DNA of 18,589 bases from Ophiosphaerella korrae (Eukaryota > Ascomycota > Dothideomycetes > Pleosporales > Phaeosphaeriaceae), in assembly GCA_028456385.1 (NCBI GenBank), contig JALNQF010000636.1:1-18589 (forward strand). Reading direction: 5' to 3'. The notes beneath the pieces were generated by a model that saw only the letters and a program-made list of their open reading frames with translations, was not told the origin of the DNA and did not search any database. Shown one piece after another: positions 10,461 through 18,256 of this stretch. The number at the start of each line of letters is the position of its first letter. The stretch's first letter is position 1. Both the position numbers and the translations under genes were made by a program.

Positions 10461-11717
10461 TTTCTTTCTTTAGTATATACTTGTTTTTGTAATATATAGG
10501 CCTCCTATACCTTCTAGCTATTCTTACTTAAGAAATTTTATAAATTATCTATTTTTCTAGAGCTATAGCTCTACTTAAAGTTTTTATTCTTTATATTTTA
10601 AATATTTATTATTTGTATATTTATACTATAGTTCTCCTAAGATATATTTCTTAGATAGTCTAGGTCTTAGCCTTACTACTATATATCTATCTTTAGGTAT
10701 TATTTCCTATCTAGCGATATCTAATCTTAAGATTACTTTTATATAGTCGTAGTTTTTTTAGTATATTAGCTATATATTTTTTCTTACTTTAAGGTTTCTA
10801 TATATAATATAATTTATATTTAAGTATAATAACTATACTATTTTAAAGTGTACTAGATATTCTAGATTTATTCTTTCTTTATTTCTTTCCTAGTATCTAT
10901 CTTTACTAGGTGTCTTCTATATTAGGATATAGTATACTACTAGTACTTATAGTATATAGGCTTTATTAATCTCTTATATTTTTTCTATAAGATACTACTA
11001 TTCTCTTTATATAGGTATTTTTCTTACTATAACTATTTATTACTTTATCTACTATTAGAATAATATAAACTTTATATTCTTAGGATTACGTATTTTCTAA
11101 TCTTTATACGCTTCCTCTATACTTATAACTAGTAAGTATTTCTAAATAAACTTCTATTCTTTATTTTATTTCTCTATATTTATTATTATATAGCTATTAT
11201 AGCTATATACTAACTAGGTATACTTTATACCTCTTATATTACTTTCTCTTTTATTACTTTATAATTTTTTAGAGGTAACTATAGTAGTCTTTTTATCTTC
11301 TACTAGTCCTTTAGTAGAGATTAATAGGGTTTAAGGCTTCTACCTTTCTAAATCTTCTATTAGTAAGTCTATTATACGTCTTATTTTATTAAGCTATACT
11401 TATATTTTATTTTCTTTTATTACTACTACTCTTTAATTCTTATATAGAAAATATCTTACTCTTTATTTACTTAAAAAGTATATATAGTAGTTATTATTGT
11501 AATAAAAGGCCTAATAGAGTATTACGTATTACTATTCTTTACTCTTAGCTACCTTCTCTTAAAGTTTAGCCTATACTTATAGTACTTCTTTCTTCTTCTT
11601 AGTTATCTTTAACTATATTTCTTTATCTTTCTTATAGTCTTTACTTCTATAATCTTTTATAAAGTATCTTAGTTTCTTATATTTATAATATACTATATCT
11701 TTTTTCTTCTATAATTA
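10446..11717 (-). pseudogene. Long in-frame spacer between gag zinc knuckle and protease (B)
   Basis: Exactly 1,272 bases (424 codons) separate the last zinc-knuckle codon from the protease triad, and the same count is found in A (13401-14672). The equal, codon-multiple length suggests it was translated as part of one Gag-Pol frame. It is long for a Ty3/Gypsy linker and I recognise no domain in it. C-left (1781-2144) is a piece of this segment. It is now full of TAA and TAG codons. Confidence 0.6.
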
Positions 11718-12700
11718 GTAGTCTTTTACGTAGTAGCTCTTCTTACTATAGTTAAAGTACGTAAAGTCTTTATTTTTCTTTTTCTTTTTATCCTTGTTAG
11801 CGTTAAGGATTATAGGATCTCTACTATTCTAGTTTCCTAGTTAGTTCCTATATTTATTCTTTTTCTATTCTTAGAGGTTATTGTTAATTTATATTACCTA
11901 TTGTTTTAAGGCTTCTAATATCCTTAGTTTTTCTATATAGATTATTTTGTATTAGATTCTCTTATTTAGTCTTTATTTAAATTGTAATATTAAAGATACT
12001 TTATTCTATTCTATATTTTATACTAGTTATTTAAATTATAATATATATACTAGAATACTCTTACTCTATATAAGCCTTTTAAGTTTTTCTTTAGCCTATT
12101 AGGTAATATCTATATCTCTAAATACTACGTTTATTTATTTAGTAAAGTATTTATAACTTCTAAAGATAGCTCTAGTTTTATCTTTCTATATTATTAGAGC
12201 GTATATTATATAATCTATCTAGTAAGGTTTATACTATCTTATTATATCTTCTTTAAAGTATAATCTAATATATATTACCTTTTTTTTCTTCTATATTAAA
12301 GTATAGTACTTATATATCTATCTAGAGTTATACTAATACTATAAAAGGTATTAGTTTTTTCCTTGTTCTATTAAACTTCTTAAAGATAGGTATCTTAGGT
12401 AGTTTCTTTATTGTACTTATTTCTAGTCTCTAAGTAATTAATTCTATCTAGTTTTATCCTTCTATAATAGCTTTAATTTATACTTTATTCTACTTTAAGT
12501 AGTCTTATAGTTCCTTGTTCTATATTTCTAAAGCGTTAATTACTATTTTTAGATCTTCTTTTTCTAAGATTAAGTTATTTATATAGTCTCTAATTACCTT
12601 CTATATAGTATTATCTAACTTATAACTACTTATAAGTACTTTTAAGTTTTTTAAACTTTCTACTATTATATTAGCTAGACTATATACTACTTACGCTTTA
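11718..12700 (-). pseudogene. Element B: broken gag with zinc knuckle
   Basis: The structural capsid/nucleocapsid part. A gag core start reading K-L-P-K-I-P-I-F is visible at 12382-12405, followed by a region that aligns by eye to Ty3-type retrotransposon gag (aromatic and W-F-x-P-like positions now partly stops). The nucleocapsid zinc knuckle is at 11718-11759 with the exact spacing C-x2-C-x4-H-x4-C, but all four ligands have become Tyr (TGY to TAY and CAY to TAY). The distance from core to knuckle is 664 bp here and 662 bp in A, neither a multiple of three, so a small indel or a frame change lies between them. The start codon cannot be placed because ATG is erased; the right limit is approximate. 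Confidence 0.82.
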
Positions 12701-12707
12701 CTTCTTA

Positions 12708-12727
12708 TAATAACTAAATTAGTAAGG
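12708..12727 (-). other. Presumed primer-binding region of element B
   Basis: The bases directly inside the 5' LTR, where a tRNA would prime minus-strand synthesis. On the element's strand they read CCTTACTAATTTAG. Near-identical sequence follows the 5' LTRs of A (left of 15688) and C (left of 16767), so the site is conserved in the family. RIP changes prevent assigning the tRNA. Confidence 0.4.
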
Positions 12728-13169
12728 TGTAATAGGTATTACTAGGGTTAACTTCCTAGTACCTAAAGAGTATTAGTAGATTATAAAGTAATAACAAAAG
12801 CTTATATTATAATTAAGTAATAACTAAGTATAATAGATAATTTGTGTATATAATATTAAGTATTAGTATTCTTAGTTAAAGATTAGATTACTAATATTAT
12901 CCTAATAATACGTATTACTACTAACTATATACTTAGGCTTCTTAGCTAGCTTTATACTTTATATTTACTAAGATTATAAATTATAAATTTATTACGTACT
13001 TAGCTTTATACTTTATATTTACTAAGATTATAAATTGCGAATTTATTACGTATCTCTATTATAGTTAGTTTTCTAGTCTAGTTCGTTACCTTATAGGTTA
13101 TATGTGTTGTTATTATCTATAGTACAGCTAATTAGCTTAAATCGATTTTCTCTTGTTATAACTATAACA
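12728..13169 (-). repeat. 5' LTR of element B
   Basis: A 442-bp LTR with intact termini: TGTAATAGG at the left and CTATAACA at the right, a TG...CA pair with a longer inverted repeat. It pairs with 6141-6582. As the 5' LTR of a minus-strand element it would have carried the promoter. RIP does not allow a TATA element to be told from background. Confidence 0.93.
12948..13052 (-). repeat. Tandem duplication inside B 5' LTR
   Basis: Two 51-bp units at 12948-12998 and 13002-13052 (period 54). The second ends with GCGAATTTATTACGTA, keeping CpG sites that the other copies have partly lost. Confidence 0.85.
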
Positions 13170-13174
13170 CTAAT
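13170..13174. repeat. Target-site duplication of element B, right copy
   Basis: CTAAT, identical to 6136-6140, directly follows the terminal CA of the right LTR of B. Element A sequence resumes here. Confidence 0.92.
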
Positions 13175-15660
13175 TTTCTTTGTTTTTTAATTAATTCTTA
13201 AGTTAATTACTTATAACTATAGTATTCCTAATATTATATCTATAACTATATTCTTAATTTCTAATCTTTCTAGCTTTAGCGTAGAGGGTATTGTTTTAAA
13301 CTAAATAGGTTCCTAAAATAGTTATCTTTTAATTATACTTAGTTATTCCTTAACTTTCTATAAATTTCTTAAATATAAAGTTCTTTATAGCCTTACTCTT
13401 AATTATTAGCTATACTTTCTTTCTTTAGTATATACCTATCTTTATAATATATAGGCCTTTTATACTTTCTAGCTTTTTTTACTTAAGTTTTTTTTTAAAT
13501 TATCTATTTTTCTAGAGCTATTACTTTGTTTTACACTTATAGTTTTTATATTTAGGATATTTATTATAAGTATATTTATACGATAGCTTTTCTTAAATAT
13601 ATTCTTTAGATAGTTTAGGTCTTAGTCTAATTACTATATATTCTTTATTAGGTATTCTAATTATTTTTTAACTTTAGAAATCTTTTTTTATAATTGTATT
13701 TACGTAGTTATATTCTTTTCTTTATACTAGCTATACGTAATTATATACCTTGTATTCTCTATATATATAGTAATTTATATTTAGGTATAATATCTATAAT
13801 ATCTTAGTATATACTAGATGTTCTAGATTTATTCTCTTGTTATCTCCTACCTAGTATTTATCTATTCTAAGTCTTGTTATTACTAGGATATAGTATACTA
13901 TTAGTACTTATAGTATATAGGCTTTATTAATCTATTATATCTTTCTTATAAAGAACTACTATTCACTTTATATAAGTATTCTACTTACTATTACTATATA
14001 TTATTCTATCTATTATTAGAATATTATAAACTTTTTTACTTTAAGATTATATTCTTTCTAGTCTTTATATACTTTTTCTATACTTATAACTAGTAAGTAT
14101 TTCTAAATAAACTTCTCTTCTTTATTTTATTCTTTAATATCTATTATTATATAGCTATTATAGATATATTTCTTTAACTAGGTATACTTTATATCTTTTA
14201 TATTAATCTATTTCTTACTTTTTTATTATCTTTTAGAAGAAGCTATAGTAGTCTCTTTATCTAGTACTAGTCTTTTAGCCTAGATTAATAGAATCTAGGG
14301 CTCTTCTCTTTTTAAGTCTTCTATTAGTAAGTCTATTATATATACTATATTTTTTAGCTATACTTTTATTCTTTTTATTACTACTACTCTAATTTTCTAT
14401 AGGAACTATCTTACTCTCTATTTACTAAAAAGATATATATAGTAGTTATCTTTATAATAAAAAGTCTAGTAAAGTATTATATATTATAATTCTTTACTCC
14501 TAGCTACTTTCTCTTAACGTTTAGCTTACGCTTTTACTACTTCTTTCTTACTTTTAGTTATTTTTAACTAAGCTTCTTTATTATTTTTAAGATCTTTACT
14601 TCTATAATCTTTTATAAAGTTTTCTAGCTTCCTATATTTATAATATACTATATCGTTTCTCTATTTTAACTAATAATCTTTTAAGTAGTAGCTTTTCTTA
14701 CTATAGCTAAAGTACGTAAAGTCTCTATTTTTCTTCTTTTTCTTATCCTTATTAGTATTAAGGATTATAGAGTCCCTAGTATCTTAGTTTCTAGGTTATC
14801 TTTTATACTTATTCTTTTTCTATTCTTAAAGATTATTATTAATTTATATTACCTATTATTTTAGAGCTTTTAGTATTTTTAGTTTCTTTATATATATTAT
14901 CTTGTATTAGACTTTTAAGTTTAATCCTTATCTAAATTATAATATTAAAGATACCTAATTTAGTTTATATTTTATAATAGTTATATAAATTATAATATAT
15001 ACTTAGGAATAATCTTATATTATATAAGCCTCTTAAGCTTTTCTTTAGCTTATTAGGTAATATCTATATTCCTAAATACTACTTTTATTTGTTTAGTAAA
15101 GTATTTATAACTTTTAAAGATATCTTTAGTTTTATCTTTTTATATTTCTAGAGCGTATATTATATAGTCTATCTAGTAAGATTTAAACTATTTTATTATA
15201 TTTTCTTTTAGGTTTATTCTAATATATATTACCTTTTTATATTCTTTATTAAAGTATAGTACTTATATATTAATCTAAAGTTATACTACTACTATAAAAG
15301 GTTTTAGTTTTTCTTTTATTCTATTAAACTTCTTAAGTATAAGTATCTTAGGTAGTTTCTTTATTATACTTATCTCTAGTCTCTAGGTAATTTATTCTAT
15401 CTAGTTCTATCCTTTAATAATAGCTTTAATCTAAGCTTTATTTTATTTAGTATAGTCTTAGAGTTCTTTATTCTATATCTTTAAGGTATTAATTACTAGT
15501 TTTATATTTTCTTTTTTACAGATTAAGTTATTTAAGTAGTCTTTAATTACTTTCTATATAGTATTATATAACTTATAACTAATTAAGAGTACTTTAACTC
15601 TTTTTTTAGTTAAACTTTTTACTATAATATTAGCTTAGACTATATACTACTTATACTTTA
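13175..15660 (-). pseudogene. Element A: broken gag, spacer and protease
   Basis: The 5' half of A, upstream of the B insertion. It is colinear with B 10158-12727. The gag core K-L-P-K-I equivalent is at about 15335-15361. The zinc knuckle is at 14673-14714 with C-x2-C-x4-H-x4-C spacing and all four ligands now Tyr, as in B. The spacer to the protease is exactly 1,272 bases, as in B. The protease triad at 13392-13400 reads K-S-K, not D-S-G; RIP alone does not explain the first Lys, so this copy has other changes. Between protease and reverse transcriptase A is 56 bp shorter than B, with part of the loss visible just after the Y-S-I-P-N-like stretch near 13220-13245. Confidence 0.82.
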
Positions 15661-15687
15661 CTTCTTCTAATATCTAGATTAGTAAAG

Positions 15688-16130
15688 TATAATAGGTTTC
15701 TTATTATTAACTATAGTAACCCTTTAGAAGTACTAGGAGATTAGAAGATAATAATAAAAGCTTGTAGTGTAATTAGTATTACGCTATAAATAATAGAATA
15801 ATTCTTATAATATTAATATATTGTCGCTTGTAGTTAATAATTAAATTACTAATACTATCTTAATAATACGTATTTTAGTAAACTATATACTTACACCTTC
15901 TTAGTAACTTCGCAACTTTATATTTACTAAGATCGTAAATTTATAAATTTATTACGTATCTACTTTATAACTTTATATTTACTAAAATCGCGAATTTACG
16001 AATTTATTATATATCTCTATTATAGTTAGTTTCTTAATTAAGTTTATTTTCTTATAGGTTATATACGTTATTATCTTCTATAGTAAGGCTAATTAGTTCT
16101 ATCTAATTTTCTCTTGTTATAGTTGTAATA
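15688..16130 (-). repeat. 5' LTR of element A
   Basis: A 443-bp LTR starting TATAATAGG and ending GTAATA. It has the A-type tandem duplication at 15914-15958 and 15969-16013, including ACTTCGCAACTTTATATTTA, like 2361-2380. The segment 15790-15855 is unusually different from the matching part of every other LTR in the window (for example 2240-2310), more than C/T and G/A changes can explain. Confidence 0.87.
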
Positions 16131-16766
16131 TATTAGGTAATATCTATATCTCTAAATACTACTCTTATTTATTTAGTAAAGTATTTATAACTTCTAAAGA
16201 TAGCTATTATTTTATCTTTCTAAGTTACTAGGGCGTATATTATATAGTCTATCTAGTAAGGTTTAAACTATCTTATTATATCTTCTTTAAAGTATATTCT
16301 AATATATATTACTTTCTTATCTTTTTTATTAAAGTATAGTACTTATATATTAATTTAGAGTTATACTAAAGCTATAAAAGGTTTTAGTTTTACTCTTGTT
16401 TTATTAAACTTTTTAAGTATAGGTATTTTAAGTAGTTTCTTTATTATACTTATTTCTAGTCTCTAGGTAATTAGTTCTATCTAGTTTTATCTCTCTATAA
16501 TAGCCTTAATTTATACTTTATTTTACTTTTTATAATCCTAAAGTTCTTTATTCTAGATTTCTAACGTATTAATTACTATCTTTATATCTTCTTTTTCTAA
16601 GATTAAGTTATTTATATATTCTTTAATTACTTTCTATATAGTATTATCTAATTTATAACTACTTAGAAGTACTTTACTTTTTTCTTAGTTAAACTTCTTA
16701 CTATTATATTAGCTTAGACTATATACTACTTACGCTTTACTTCTCTTAATAACTAAATTAGTAAAG
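16131..16766 (-). pseudogene. Element C right scrap: 5' part of gag
   Basis: This is colinear with B 12097-12727 and A at about 15052-15687, so it is the first roughly 630 bp of the internal region, including the gag core start (near 16415-16440). It continues directly into its own 5' LTR at 16767. On the left it is cut by the end of A. Together with C-left it shows that A lies in an older copy of the same family. Confidence 0.85.
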
Positions 16767-17192
16767 TATAATAGGTTACCTATTATTAACTATAGTAGCC
16801 CTTTAGGAGTATTAGTAGATTAAGAGTTAATAACTAAAGATTATATTATAATTAGTAATAACTATAAATAATAGGTAATTTGTATATATAATATTAAGTA
16901 TTAGCGTTCTAGGTTAGAGATTAGATTACTAATACTATCCTAATAATACGTATTATTATTAACTATATACTTATACTAATCTATTTATATAACACTATAG
17001 ATTGCCCTTAATTTATAGTACGTAATTATAGATTACTTTAATTTATTATACGTTATTATAGATTACTACTACGTATTTTAATTATAAGTAGTTTTCTAAT
17101 TAAAGTTATTACTCTACTTGTCTTATACTTTATTAGTATCTAAGTTATAACTAATTAGTTCTATCTTAATTTCTCTTGTTACGCCTATAATA
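16767..17192 (-). repeat. 5' LTR of element C
   Basis: A 426-bp LTR with ends TATAATAGG and CCTATAATA (family TGTAATAGG...CCTATAACA). It shares the first 200 bases with the A and B LTRs, including TTCTAGGTTAGAGATTAGAT, but then has the C/D-type tandem block at 16993-17073 instead of the 54-55-bp duplication. The 3' LTR of this element is not in the window, so a target duplication cannot be tested. Confidence 0.87.
16993..17073 (-). repeat. Tandem repeats inside C LTR
   Basis: Two units of about 30 bp (16993-17023 and 17024-17053) and a partial third (17054-17073), each with CTATAGATT or TTATAGATTAC and ending in ACGT. They are the reverse complement of the block in the D LTR. Confidence 0.7.
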
Positions 17193-17704
17193 ATATATAC
17201 TTACTTTAAGAAGAGCTACTAGGCTAAACTCTAGAGCTATAAGTATTAGAGTATATAAGGGTACTATTATACGTAATATAAGATTAATTAGTACTTCTTC
17301 TACTAGAAAAGCTAATAATACTTACTTAAGTAGAAGAGTAAGCTAATATTATATACTAATACTAGGTATATATAAAAAGGTAAATATAACTATTATAGAC
17401 TAAAGAAGTTAAAGAAAAGAAGAAAAACTACTAAATAAACTAGTTAGAGTTAGAAAAAGATAAAAAAAACTTTAAAAAAAGTAAAGTAAGATAAACTAGT
17501 ATAAAATAACCTAGCTAAGCCTAAGAAGTATAGAGATAAAACTAATTACTAGCTTTTTATATATTTTAACTATAGAAACTCTATATATAAGATTATTAAT
17601 TATATAAAGCTTAAAAAATAAATATTAGGTATAGCTCTACTTAAGCTAGAAAAAGAAAAAGACTCTAAAGACTAATCTTTTACCTTATAGCTATTAGATA
17701 AGTT

Positions 17705-17745
17705 GCACGATTAGATACTTAATACGCGATTAGATACGCGATTAT
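17705..17745. repeat. Short repeats of CGATTAGATA
   Basis: CGATTAGATA occurs at 17708-17717 and 17727-17736, and a shortened form CGCGATTATA follows at 17737-17746. CpG-rich CGCG is preserved here. The role is unknown and chance or an old local duplication is likely. Confidence 0.45.
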
Positions 17746-18061
17746 ATATATAATTACTAAGCTACTAACTTTACTATAGCTAAAAGGATTATAGCTTTAA
17801 CTTTTATAAATAAAGGAATTAAATAAAGAATCTTATATATAAGGAGATAGACTACGTTAGTATAACTAATATAATAAAGAAACTAGCACTTTAATAGAAG
17901 AGGTATTAAGAATCTAGCTTACTACTATATTAAAAGACTTAGCTAAGACTACTATATTGTAGATATATATATAGAGTGTATAGCTAGAGATAGATAGTAG
18001 AAAAAAGATTCTACTTAGTTTATACCTAGTACCTTTAAGTTATAAGTAATTAATCTAAAAA

Positions 18062-18081
18062 AAGGCTTTTCTAAAAGCCTT
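18062..18081. repeat. Perfect inverted repeat, 9-bp arms
   Basis: AAGGCTTTT and AAAAGCCTT are separated by CT. It looks like a bacterial terminator hairpin but lies in fungal repeat DNA, so no terminator role is claimed. Confidence 0.7.
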
Positions 18082-18232
18082 AGTATCCCTCTCTAATAAG
18101 GCCCTTATATAGCTATTATAAAAAAGCATTTTTATTAAACTACTATAACTTCCTTTAAATCTAATAATTAAGAGTCTTACTACTTTAATTAAGTTAAGTA
18201 AACTAGTACCTACTTAAACCTAACTACTCTAG

Positions 18233-18256
18233 CTTAAGTATTAACTTAAGTATTAA
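18233..18256. repeat. Perfect 12-bp tandem repeat
   Basis: CTTAAGTATTAA occurs twice without a gap at 18233-18244 and 18245-18256. It escapes the general decay, perhaps because it holds no CpA or TpG to mutate. Confidence 0.7.

Larger units (their letters stand above)
6141..13169 (-). mobile_element. Element B: full-length RIP-killed Ty3/Gypsy chromovirus
   Basis: A complete minus-strand retrotransposon of 7,029 bp with 442-bp LTRs at both ends and a 5-bp target duplication. Motif positions on the minus strand: gag core near 12382-12408, zinc knuckle 11718-11759, protease 10437-10445, reverse transcriptase 9528-9539, RNase H 9069-9101, integrase 8055-8075 and 7962-7964, chromodomain 7285-7388. 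This order, with a C-terminal chromodomain, identifies a chromovirus. The distances from zinc knuckle to protease (1,275), protease to RT (915), RT to RNase H (438), RNase H to integrase Asp (1,020), Asp to Glu (108) and Glu to chromodomain (576) are all multiples of three, so there is no net frameshift over about 4.4 kb. The element was killed by point mutation. It is the youngest element in the window. Confidence 0.93.
2145..16130 (-). mobile_element. Element A: Ty3/Gypsy chromovirus, split by element B
   Basis: A minus-strand LTR retrotransposon, bounded by two 443-bp LTRs (2145-2587 and 15688-16130) and interrupted by B. Removing B and one CTAAT copy gives about 6,952 bp, close to the 7,029 bp of B. 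The internal sequence resumes exactly across the insertion: 6131-6140 followed by 13175 onwards matches uninterrupted B sequence near 10153-10185, between protease and reverse transcriptase. The copy is older than B: it has small indels between motifs (1,019 bp instead of 1,020 from RNase H to integrase Asp, and 56 bp less between protease and reverse transcriptase), and its LTRs differ by indels and transversions as well as transitions. The bases outside the LTRs (GAAAG left, TATTA right) do not form a target duplication. Confidence 0.88.

Noticed and set aside
12708..12727. Naming the priming tRNA
   Set aside because: Conserved bases follow all three 5' LTRs, but RIP changes within them do not allow a unique match to a tRNA 3' end.
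18062..18081. Rho-independent terminator
   Set aside because: The hairpin has the right look, but the context is eukaryotic repeat DNA without a gene upstream and without a clear T-run after it.
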